Assembly (NCBI RefSeq): GCF_902705885.1
Contig: NZ_CACSIP010000023.1
Location: forward strand, 187,268 to 251,267
DNA length: 64,000 nucleotides
From: Mycolicibacterium austroafricanum
GTDB lineage: Bacteria; Actinomycetota; Actinomycetes; Mycobacteriales; Mycobacteriaceae
Direction of reading: 5' to 3'
This document shows, piece by piece, positions 43,482-51,092 of this stretch. A model generated the notes under the pieces. That model was not told the DNA's origin. It ran no database searches and saw nothing but the letters and a program-made list of their open reading frames with translations. Within the stretch, counting starts at the first letter, position 1. Every line of letters starts with the position of its first letter. Position numbers and translations under genes: made by a program.

Positions 43482-44297
43482 ATGTGGCGTACGTTCCTCG
43501 TTGTCGTCGGTGCGATCCTGTTCGGCCCGCTGGTGATCTTGCTGGTGTTCTCGTTCAACGACTCCAATGTTCTGGCCATGCCCTTCGAGGGCCTCACCCT
43601 GCGTTGGTACCGCATCGCGTTCAGCGACTCTTCGCTGCATGCGGCGCTGCTCAACTCCACCATCGTCGCCCTGGTGGTCGCCCCTCTGTGCCTGATCCTC
43701 GGGACGCTGGCAGCGTTCGGCCTGACCCGCTTCCGATTTCGTGGACGAGCGGCGGTAGCGGGGCTGGTGGCGGCACCGCTGGTACTGCCCTGGTTGGTGA
43801 TCGGCATCGCAGCGCTGATGGGGTACGCGAAAGCCGATGTCACGCTGGGGTTGCCCACCGTCATCGCGACGCAGGCTGCGTGCACCTTCCCTCTGGTCAC
43901 CGCGATCGTCGGGGCGCAACTGTTTCGGTTCGAACGTGTCCAGGAAGAGGCGGCAATCGATCTGGGCTGCAATCGGATCCAGGTGTTGCGTTATGTCGTG
44001 CTCCCGCACGTCGCGCCGGCTCTGGCCGCTGCAGGTATCTTCGCGTTCACCTGGTCGTTCAACAACTACGAAATCAGCGCTTTCACGCTCGGATTCCAGC
44101 AGACGTTCCCGGTGTGGGTGTACTCCTCGGTGCGCAATCCCGACCACACCGCGGTCGTCAACGCGGTGTCGGCGCTGATCTCTGCGGCACAACTGTTGCT
44201 GATCTGGGGCGGCCTCAAGCTGATAAAGAGGCGGACGAGCAACGACGCCGCGACTTCCCTGCTGACCGGGGCCGCCCATGCCGGGAGCGTCAGGTGA
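43482..44297 (+). CDS. ABC permease of importer B (PotC-like)
   Basis: 271 residues from ATG 43482, 35 bases after the binding-protein stop and without a strong RBS. Six spans; EAA loop EEAAIDLGCNRIQVLRYVVLP; N-terminal FSFNDSNVLAMPFEGLTLRWY parallels the FSFNDS...FEGFTWRWY of the importer A permease. No ATPase gene accompanies this set. Confidence 0.9.
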   Translation: MWRTFLVVVGAILFGPLVILLVFSFNDSNVLAMPFEGLTLRWYRIAFSDSSLHAALLNSTIVALVVAPLCLILGTLAAFGLTRFRFRGRAAVAGLVAAPLVLPWLVIGIAALMGYAKADVTLGLPTVIATQAACTFPLVTAIVGAQLFRFERVQEEAAIDLGCNRIQVLRYVVLPHVAPALAAAGIFAFTWSFNNYEISAFTLGFQQTFPVWVYSSVRNPDHTAVVNAVSALISAAQLLLIWGGLKLIKRRTSNDAATSLLTGAAHAGSVR

Positions 44298-45139
44298 TGG
44301 GAGGCCGCGGTATCGAAGCGCGCGGTGCACTGGCAGTTCTGGCAGCCCCGGTGGTGGTCCTGCTGGTGCTGTTCGTCATCCCCTTCGCCGTACTCGTGCA
44401 GATGAGCGTGCTGAAGTTCCCACCGCGCACGACCAGTGGTTTTTCTCTGGAGCACTACCAAGAGGTGCTCACCGACCCACTGAACTTCAAGATCGCGCTG
44501 ACGACGTTCGGGATCGTCACCCTCGCGATGGCGGTGATGTTGCTGATCGCCCTACCGCTGGCTTATTTCATGGTGTTCAAAGCGGGGCCGCGCGAGATGT
44601 TCCTCCTGCTGGCCCTGGTGATCGTGGACGAGTTGGCACCCGTGGTGCGGGTTTATGCGTGGCAGGTCATCCTCGGCCGCAATGGGCTGATCAACTGGAT
44701 GTTGCCCGGCCCGTCGCTCGACTGGCTGATCTACAGTCCGTTCGCCGTCGTGGTTGCGCTGGTGACCTCCTACATCACCTACACGACCATCCCGATCTAC
44801 GCCGCGATGAAGGCCATCGAGCCGGTGACGTTGGAAGCGGCGACCGACCTGGGTGCCGGTTGGTTCCAACAGTTCTGGCGTATCCTGGTGCCGCTGGCCG
44901 CGCCGGGCATGTTCGTCGCGGCGATTCTGGTCTACATCCCGATGTACGCCGATTTTGTGGCCGCCGACATCCTTGGCGGACCGTCGTCGTACCTGCTCGG
45001 ACAGCGGATCCGCGACGTGATCCTGGAACAGGGGGACTGGGGCGCCGGTTCAGCGATGAACTTGGTGATGCTCGGCCTGTCGGGGGTATTCGCCTTGCTG
45101 GCCTACCGCATGTCGAAGATGAATCGGATGCAGACCTGA
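44297..45139 (+). CDS. ABC permease of importer B (PotB-like)
   Basis: 280 residues from ATG 44297, which shares a base with the preceding TGA; GTG 44294 is an equally possible start. Six spans; EAA-like LEAATDLGAGWFQQFWRI and the APVVRVYAWQVILGRNG motif shared with the importer A permease. The stop is coupled to the kinase-phospholyase gene (TGATG). Confidence 0.9.
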   Translation: MGGRGIEARGALAVLAAPVVVLLVLFVIPFAVLVQMSVLKFPPRTTSGFSLEHYQEVLTDPLNFKIALTTFGIVTLAMAVMLLIALPLAYFMVFKAGPREMFLLLALVIVDELAPVVRVYAWQVILGRNGLINWMLPGPSLDWLIYSPFAVVVALVTSYITYTTIPIYAAMKAIEPVTLEAATDLGAGWFQQFWRILVPLAAPGMFVAAILVYIPMYADFVAADILGGPSSYLLGQRIRDVILEQGDWGAGSAMNLVMLGLSGVFALLAYRMSKMNRMQT

Positions 45140-47379
45140 TGCCGGGGGATCTGGTCGCCGACCCGACGCACGCCCTCGACGACGTCACCATCGGGGCCGT
45201 GGTGGCTGAGTTGTTCGGCTTCCACGGCGCCGTGGCCGCGCACTTCAACAGCGAGCGCGATCAGACCGCGCTGCTCGTCGATGAGGACGGGGCCCAACGG
45301 GTCGTCAAGATCTCGCACATCGCGACCGCCGCCGCAGAGGTGGATCTCGAAGGAAGAGCGGCGGTCTGGGCGAATCGCATGGACCCCGGGCTTCCGGTGG
45401 CCGTGCCGCTGCCCACCCTCGCCGGGGACTTGTTCGCGCAGTCCCCCCGGTTGATCCGGCTCTACAATCGCCTGCCCGGGACATCGTCCCGAAACGGCGC
45501 CACGCTGAGTCCCTCGGCGATCAAGGAATTCGGGGCTATTTCCGCGCGACTGGGGCTGGCGTTGCGTGGGTTCTTCCATCCCGCCGCACAGCGACGGCTG
45601 CTGTGGCACGTAGAGTCCCGCCACCAGATCCGCGCGATGACCGACGCCATCGCCGGCGACGCAAACCTGGTGCGGGCCGCCCTCGATCGGTTCGAGCGCA
45701 ACGTTGCGCCGCTGTGGGGGAGCATGCGCGCCCAACCGGTGCACGGTGACCTCACCTTGGACAATGTCCTGTTCGACGGCGCCGAACACGTCAGTGGAAT
45801 CATCGATTTCGGCGATCTCACCCACACGGCCCTGGTAGCCGACGTCGCGGCGGCACTGGCCTCGGTGGGGTCGACGCGTACTGGCGGGGACCTGCTGTCC
45901 AGCCTGGCTCTGTTCCTCGACGGCTACACCGCGGTCAATCCGCTCGAACCCGTCGAGCGCTCGGTGCTGGCCGACACCCTGGGCCTGCGGATGGCAATCA
46001 CACTGACCCTGTCGGCCAACCGGACCGACCTAGACGCGGCCAACGCCGAGTATCTGCGGAGCTGGGATGCCGGCGCGTGGAGCCTCCTTCGCGAACTAGA
46101 CGCCGCAACACCCCGCCACCTGGCCGACACGTTCGGCGCACCGCGCACCCAGCCGCCGACCCGTACGCTGATGGCCCGTAGGCATGTGGTCTTCGGCTCG
46201 GTGCTGGCGCCGCTGACCTATGGCGACCCACTGACCCCGATCAGGGGCAGTGGCGCAATACTTCTCGATGCCGATGGCCGCAGCTATATCGACGCCTACA
46301 ACAACGTGCCGGTGGTAGGGCACGCGCACCCCCGGGTGGCGACCGCGATCGCCGACCAGGTCCGACTGCTGAGCACAAACCTGCGCTACCTTCATCCGCG
46401 GGCGATCGAACTGGCCGAACGCTTGGTTGCGAGCATGCCCCCGGACTCCGGCCTGGACACGGTGTTGTTCCTGAACTCGGGCAGTGAGGCCACCGATCTG
46501 GCGTGGCGGATAGCGACGGCCGTGACCAGCAATACCGGCGCGCTGGTGTCTGACTTCGCCTATCACGGCGTGACCACCGCGACGACGGCGTTCTCGCCCG
46601 AACAGTGGCGCAGCGACTGGACACCCGATCACGTCGAACGCTTCCGCGTCGGCGCCGAGCTCACCGGCGCGCTCGAACGTCTGGCTGCCCGCGCCCACCG
46701 ACCGGCCGCATTGATCGTCGATCCCACCTACACCAGCGACGGAATCCTGCTGCCCGGCAGGGACTATCACAGAGCGATCAGCGCCACCGCTCGGCAGGCT
46801 GGGGCACTGGTGGTGGCTGACGAGGTGCAGGCAGGCTTCGGGCGGGCCGGCGACCACCTGTGGTCGTTCGTCGGCGCCGGATTGAGCCCGGACATCGTCA
46901 CACTGGGCAAGCCGATGGGCAACGGCTACCCGGTGGCGGCCGTGATTGCGCGCCGCTGTGACGTCGAAGCGCTGGCGTCCCACACGGAGTTCTTCAGCAC
47001 CTACGCCGGCGGCCCGGTGGCTGCGGTCGCGGCGACGGCGGTGCTCGACGTGATCGACGACGAGCGACTGGTGGAGCATGCGGGGGCGATGGGTGCAGTG
47101 CTGCGTGACCGACTCTCCGCCGGCGGTCTGCAGGTTCGGGGACTGGGGCTGTTGATCGGCGTGCAACTCCCCGACGCCGTCGAAGCGACCGCGGTGCTCG
47201 ACGAGGCACGCCTTCGCGGCGTCCTCATCGGGTCCACGGGTCGCCACAACGATGTTCTGAAGATCAGACCGCCGTTGGTGATTACACCGGAACAGATCGA
47301 GCAGGTATCCGTGGCGGTGCTCGACGCCGTCGACAGCGCTGTTGAGAACCAAGAGAAATGTGTGAGGAAAGATGCGTAG
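45139..47379 (+). CDS. Kinase-phospholyase fusion (APH domain plus class III PLP lyase)
   Basis: 746 residues from ATG 45139. Residues about 1-330 are an aminoglycoside-phosphotransferase/hydroxylysine-kinase-like domain: catalytic HGDLTLDN (His202, Asp204, Asn209) and metal Asp223 in IIDFGD. Residues about 345-746 are a class III PLP enzyme closest to AGXT2L-type phospholyases: SGSEATDLAWRIA, Asp561 in DEVQAGFGRAG, Lys591 in TLGKPMGNG. In animals, separate proteins of these two types phosphorylate 5-hydroxylysine and then eliminate phosphate and ammonia; ethanolamine phosphate is a sister substrate. The fusion predicts ATP-dependent activation and immediate elimination of an amino-alcohol to a semialdehyde. 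Confidence 0.88.
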   Translation: MPGDLVADPTHALDDVTIGAVVAELFGFHGAVAAHFNSERDQTALLVDEDGAQRVVKISHIATAAAEVDLEGRAAVWANRMDPGLPVAVPLPTLAGDLFAQSPRLIRLYNRLPGTSSRNGATLSPSAIKEFGAISARLGLALRGFFHPAAQRRLLWHVESRHQIRAMTDAIAGDANLVRAALDRFERNVAPLWGSMRAQPVHGDLTLDNVLFDGAEHVSGIIDFGDLTHTALVADVAAALASVGSTRTGGDLLSSLALFLDGYTAVNPLEPVERSVLADTLGLRMAITLTLSANRTDLDAANAEYLRSWDAGAWSLLRELDAATPRHLADTFGAPRTQPPTRTLMARRHVVFGSVLAPLTYGDPLTPIRGSGAILLDADGRSYIDAYNNVPVVGHAHPRVATAIADQVRLLSTNLRYLHPRAIELAERLVASMPPDSGLDTVLFLNSGSEATDLAWRIATAVTSNTGALVSDFAYHGVTTATTAFSPEQWRSDWTPDHVERFRVGAELTGALERLAARAHRPAALIVDPTYTSDGILLPGRDYHRAISATARQAGALVVADEVQAGFGRAGDHLWSFVGAGLSPDIVTLGKPMGNGYPVAAVIARRCDVEALASHTEFFSTYAGGPVAAVAATAVLDVIDDERLVEHAGAMGAVLRDRLSAGGLQVRGLGLLIGVQLPDAVEATAVLDEARLRGVLIGSTGRHNDVLKIRPPLVITPEQIEQVSVAVLDAVDSAVENQEKCVRKDA

Positions 47380-49027
47380 CAAAGAACAGTTCGAGGGAAC
47401 CGATCGTTCGCTTCAGCGGGCGTGGATCAAGGGGGCCGGGTTCACCGATGAGGAACTGACCCAGCCGTTGGTGATGATCGCGAACACCTACCAGGACTTC
47501 TCTCCGGAGAATGCACACCTGCGCACCATCGTCGACGCCGTGAAGGCCGGTGTCCGGATGGCCGGCGGCACGCCCATCGAGTTCAACACCTTTCACGTCA
47601 CCGACAGCGAGGCGTTCGCGGCGCGCAGCATGCGCTATGTGCTGCCGAGCCGCGATGTCGTGGCCGACTCGATCGAGTTGATGGCCGAGGGGCATGGCGT
47701 GGACGCCCTGGTGTTGCTGCCCGGAGGCGACAAACCCACACCGGGAATGGTGATGGCCGCGGCCAGACTCAACCTGCCCGCCATCCTGCTCTACGCAGGT
47801 GCCACCCCCCACGGCGTCTACCGCGGCAAGAAACTCTTCCTGGAGACCGTGTACGACGGTGTCGGCGAGGTGGTGCGCGGCGAGATCGACGAGGCGACGC
47901 TCAAACACTGGGAGGACGAACTGTTCCCCGGCCCGGGTGCCGGGGACACCCTGACGTCGGGCAACACCGCGGGCATCTACACCGAGGCATTGGGCCTCGC
48001 GCTGCCGCACACTGGAACTCTGTCCGCTGGCTGCAACAACCAGATCAGGGCAGCCAAGTACACCGGAATGCAGATCGTGAAGTTGTTGAGAGACAACATC
48101 CGCCCGCGCGACATCCTGACTCCGGCGGCATTCGAGAACGCGCTACGGGTGGCGCTGGCGGTGTCCGGGTCGACCAACCTGGTGCTGCACTTCATCGCGA
48201 TGGCCAAGGAAGCCGGCATCCAGTTGGACTTTGACACCATCGATCGGGTGGGTCGCGATACGCCGACGCTGGCCAAGCTGGCGCCATCGGGGCCATGGGG
48301 AGTCACCGAACTGCACGCAGCAGGCGGAGTGCCCGCAGTGCTGCGCGAACTCGGCGATCTGATCGACGGCTCCACCGTCACCGTGTCGGGCCAGACTACG
48401 GGCGAAATCGCCTCTGCTGCAGAGAACCTCAACCCTGAGCTGCTCGCTTCGCGGGCGAACCCCCTCGGCCCCGAGGGCGCGATCTTCATTCTGCGCGGCA
48501 CCCTGGCGCCCGACGGGGCGGTGGTGAAAGCTTCCGGCGTCGCCCCGTCCATGTGGAATTTCGAGGGCACCGCAAAGGTCTTCGAAGGCGAAGAGTCCGC
48601 GATCGAAGCGACTATGAGCGGCCAGATCAACCCGGGCACGGCAATCATCATCCGCAACGAAGGCCCCAAAGGCGGCCCCGGCATGCGGGAAATGCTCGGT
48701 GCCACCTCGGCTGTCGTGGGGATGGGTCTGTCCGAGAGCGTCACCCTGATCACCGACGGCAGGTTTTCGGGAGCCACCCACGGTCCCGCTATCGGATATG
48801 TCGGGCCCGAGGCTGCTGACGGCGGACCCATCGGATTGGTCGAGGACGGCGACCGGATTCTGATCGATTTGGCGAACCGGCGCTTGGACCTCGATGTGCC
48901 GGCCGACGTGCTCGATGCGCGCAAGGCCGCGCATGTACCCCGCGAACCCAGCGTGACATCGGGATACTTGGCGTTCTACGCACAACACGTCGCGCCGGCG
49001 TGCAAGGGCGCTGTGATGCCGCGATGA
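47372..49027 (+). CDS. IlvD/Edd-family dehydratase homologue without Fe-S cysteines
   Basis: 551 residues, start 8 bases inside the upstream gene. The fold matches dihydroxy-acid/sugar-acid dehydratases over the whole length, with conserved LALPHTG, GSTNLVLH, NEGPKGGPGMREML and the catalytic serine loop TDGRFSGATHG. All three [2Fe-2S] ligand positions are changed: Glu46 (SPEN, normally PCN), Gly119 (PGGDK, normally GCDK) and Gly191 (GAGDT, normally GACGG). The genuine ilvD at 8846-10606 keeps all three. It may use only Mg2+, or catalyse a different reaction on an operon metabolite. Its stop lies inside the first copy of a 25-nt repeat. Confidence 0.88.
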   Translation: MRSKEQFEGTDRSLQRAWIKGAGFTDEELTQPLVMIANTYQDFSPENAHLRTIVDAVKAGVRMAGGTPIEFNTFHVTDSEAFAARSMRYVLPSRDVVADSIELMAEGHGVDALVLLPGGDKPTPGMVMAAARLNLPAILLYAGATPHGVYRGKKLFLETVYDGVGEVVRGEIDEATLKHWEDELFPGPGAGDTLTSGNTAGIYTEALGLALPHTGTLSAGCNNQIRAAKYTGMQIVKLLRDNIRPRDILTPAAFENALRVALAVSGSTNLVLHFIAMAKEAGIQLDFDTIDRVGRDTPTLAKLAPSGPWGVTELHAAGGVPAVLRELGDLIDGSTVTVSGQTTGEIASAAENLNPELLASRANPLGPEGAIFILRGTLAPDGAVVKASGVAPSMWNFEGTAKVFEGEESAIEATMSGQINPGTAIIIRNEGPKGGPGMREMLGATSAVVGMGLSESVTLITDGRFSGATHGPAIGYVGPEAADGGPIGLVEDGDRILIDLANRRLDLDVPADVLDARKAAHVPREPSVTSGYLAFYAQHVAPACKGAVMPR

Positions 49028-49079
49028 GCGCTTGCGCGAAGAGCAGAATGGCCCCGATGAGCGCTTGCGCGAAGAGCAG
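49022..49079 (+). repeat. Tandem pair of a 25-nt repeat, 33-bp period
   Basis: Copies at 49022-49046 and 49055-49079 are identical, beginning cgatgagcgcttgcgcgaag. They lie between two operon B genes; the first contains the stop codon of the upstream gene and the second ends 12 bases before ATG 49092. A diverged copy is in ilvD at 10534-10562. I recall similar short repeats scattered in environmental mycobacterial genomes, but this could not be checked. Confidence 0.9.
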
Positions 49080-49091
49080 AGGAGACCATTC

Positions 49092-50729
49092 ATGAGCACC
49101 CACTACGACGCGGTCATCGTCGGCGGTGGTCACAACGGTCTGGTTGCGAGCTTCTACCTGGCGCGGGCCGGGCTGAGAACCCTTGTCCTGGAGCGGCGTC
49201 CGTTCGTCGGCGGCGCCTGCAACACCGAGGATTTTGCGCCCGGCTATCGCGCGTCGACCGGGGCGTATGTGCTCTCGATGCTGCGCGAGGCGATTTGGCA
49301 GGACATGCAGCTGGAACGGCGCGGCATCTTCGTCGACCCGGCCGGACCGACGCTGAATCTGTTCCCCGACGGCGCCAGCTACTACCTCGGCGACGACATG
49401 GCCGAGAACGTCGCGAACACCAAACGTTTTTCCGAGTCCGATGCCCGCGCGCTGCCGAAGTTCGAGGACGACCTGTCCGCCATGGTCCAGCAGGTGCTGC
49501 CGATCTTCGACTTCACAGCTCCGGATCCACGGGTGAAGAGTTTCGACGACATCCGCGGGCTGGCGCGCCTGGGCGGGGTGGGCGTGCGTACTCGCCCCTA
49601 TCTGGACCAACTGGCTCGGTTGTTCACCTCCAGCGCGCATCAGATCCTGGCAGAGCGGTTCGAGAGCGACCACGTCAAGGCTGCGCTGGGCTGGCACGCG
49701 ATCAACGACAGCGTGGCGGGGCCCTCGACCCCGGGCACGGCGTTCGTGCTACTCCACGACCATGCCAGCGAGGAAAGTGACGGCGGCGTCCGGCAGTGGG
49801 GCTTCGTGCGCGGCGGGATGGGTGTGTTGACCGAGACCATGGCCGACGCAGCACGTGAGGCTGGTGTGCAAATCCGTTGCAATGCAGCAGTTTCGGGAAT
49901 CGTCACTCGTGGAGGGAAGGCCACTGGGGTGCGGCTGATCTCCGGCGAGGAGATCTCCGCCACCCGGGTGTTGTCGAACGCCGATCCCAAGCACACGTTC
50001 CTGACGCTGTGTGACCGCGCCGACCTTCCCGATGACTTCGTTCGGCAGGTGCAGGCCTACCGGTGTATGGGCACCAGCATGAAGATCAACCTGGGACTGT
50101 CCGAATTGCCTTATGTCGTAGGCTATCCGCGCGACGGCGTGCAGCCCTACCACCGCGGCATCATGGAGGTGAACCCGTTCATCCCCGAGATGGACCTGCA
50201 CCAGGCGCAGGCGCAGTACGGCCTGGCGGTCCGCGACTCGCATATCGAGATCGTGTTCCCGACGGTGCACGACGCCTCGTTGGCGCCCGACGGCAAGCAC
50301 ATCGCCACCATCGACGTGAACTCACAGCCGTTCCATCTACGTGATGAGAATTGGGACGACATCAAGGAGACCCGGGCCGACGAGGCCATCGCACAACTCG
50401 AAACACATTTCCCAGGTCTGAGCGGGCTGATCGAACACCGTCAGGTGCTCAGCCCGCTGGATATGGAGCGGGTGATGGGCCTGACGGGTGGGCACGCTCT
50501 GCACGGTGACATGTCGCCGGACCAGCTGCTGTTCATGAGACCGGTTCGGGGTTGGGCGAAGTACCGCACCCCGGTCAGGAACCTCTACCTGTGCGGCGCA
50601 GGCACCCACCCCGGTGGCGGCGTCACCGGAGCCAACGGCCGGAACGCGGCCAGGGAGGTGCTGCGCGACGCACGAAGTCGTGGGCTCTCCGGCAGATACC
50701 GATCACGGCAGAAGTGGGTGGAGCAGTGA
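49092..50729 (+). CDS. PYROXD2/CrtI-like FAD-dependent oxidoreductase
   Basis: 545 residues from ATG 49092 (GGAGACC upstream). N-terminal FAD-binding GGGHNGLVAS with the downstream acidic LVLERRPFVGG, and C-terminal FAD motif NLYLCGAGTHPGGGVTGANG. The overall pattern is that of the phytoene-desaturase-like PYROXD2 group, not of carotenoid enzymes with known substrates. No carotenoid genes are nearby. Within this operon it may oxidise a C-N or C-C bond of the imported compound. Overlaps the cupin gene by 4 bp. Confidence 0.88.
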   Translation: MSTHYDAVIVGGGHNGLVASFYLARAGLRTLVLERRPFVGGACNTEDFAPGYRASTGAYVLSMLREAIWQDMQLERRGIFVDPAGPTLNLFPDGASYYLGDDMAENVANTKRFSESDARALPKFEDDLSAMVQQVLPIFDFTAPDPRVKSFDDIRGLARLGGVGVRTRPYLDQLARLFTSSAHQILAERFESDHVKAALGWHAINDSVAGPSTPGTAFVLLHDHASEESDGGVRQWGFVRGGMGVLTETMADAAREAGVQIRCNAAVSGIVTRGGKATGVRLISGEEISATRVLSNADPKHTFLTLCDRADLPDDFVRQVQAYRCMGTSMKINLGLSELPYVVGYPRDGVQPYHRGIMEVNPFIPEMDLHQAQAQYGLAVRDSHIEIVFPTVHDASLAPDGKHIATIDVNSQPFHLRDENWDDIKETRADEAIAQLETHFPGLSGLIEHRQVLSPLDMERVMGLTGGHALHGDMSPDQLLFMRPVRGWAKYRTPVRNLYLCGAGTHPGGGVTGANGRNAAREVLRDARSRGLSGRYRSRQKWVEQ

Positions 50730-51073
50730 CGGAATTGCTGCCGAACAGCGTCGTTCACGCCACCTCTCTGGATCTGACGCCTGAACGTGTGCCCGCCGGA
50801 CAATCAGTTCAGGGGGAACCGCGAACCGGCAGCACAACGCTGACCGATTTCCATGGCGTCGAGGTCGGTGTCTGGGAGATGACGCCAGGCGTTGCCACCG
50901 ACGTCGAGGTCGACGAAGTCTTCATCGTGCTCGCGGGGGTGGCGACAATCGAGTTCGCCGACGATACCCCGGTATTGCAGGTCGGCCCAGGCGATGTCGT
51001 CCGCTTGGCGGCCGGCGCCGAAACGGTGTGGACCGTCACCGAGACCGTGCGAAAGGTCTATCTGACCTCGTAG
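50726..51073 (+). CDS. Small cupin protein (DUF861/cupin_3 type)
   Basis: 115 residues from GTG 50726, coupled to the oxidoreductase stop. Single cupin barrel with EVDEVFIVLAGVATIEF and a C-terminal ETVWTVTETVRKVYL that fits the EutQ-like cupin_3/DUF861 family. Such small cupins often accompany amine or ureide catabolic genes, with unclear catalytic roles. The usual His-rich metal motif is reduced to acidic residues, so metal binding is uncertain. It is the last gene of operon B. Confidence 0.82.
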   Translation: MTELLPNSVVHATSLDLTPERVPAGQSVQGEPRTGSTTLTDFHGVEVGVWEMTPGVATDVEVDEVFIVLAGVATIEFADDTPVLQVGPGDVVRLAAGAETVWTVTETVRKVYLTS

Positions 51074-51080
51074 CCGCAGT

Positions 51081-51092
51081 GCCCGCGCGGGC
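51081..51092. terminator. Possible terminator between operon B and mmpL3
   Basis: GC-rich palindrome GCCCGCGCGGGC in the 18-base gap between the convergent stops of the cupin gene and mmpL3. There is no U-tract. The call rests on symmetry and position. Confidence 0.4.

Noticed and set aside
31595..51091. Prophage, transposon or integrative element as origin of the block
   Set aside because: No integrase, transposase, tRNA target or flanking direct repeats seen; composition resembles the neighbours by eye.
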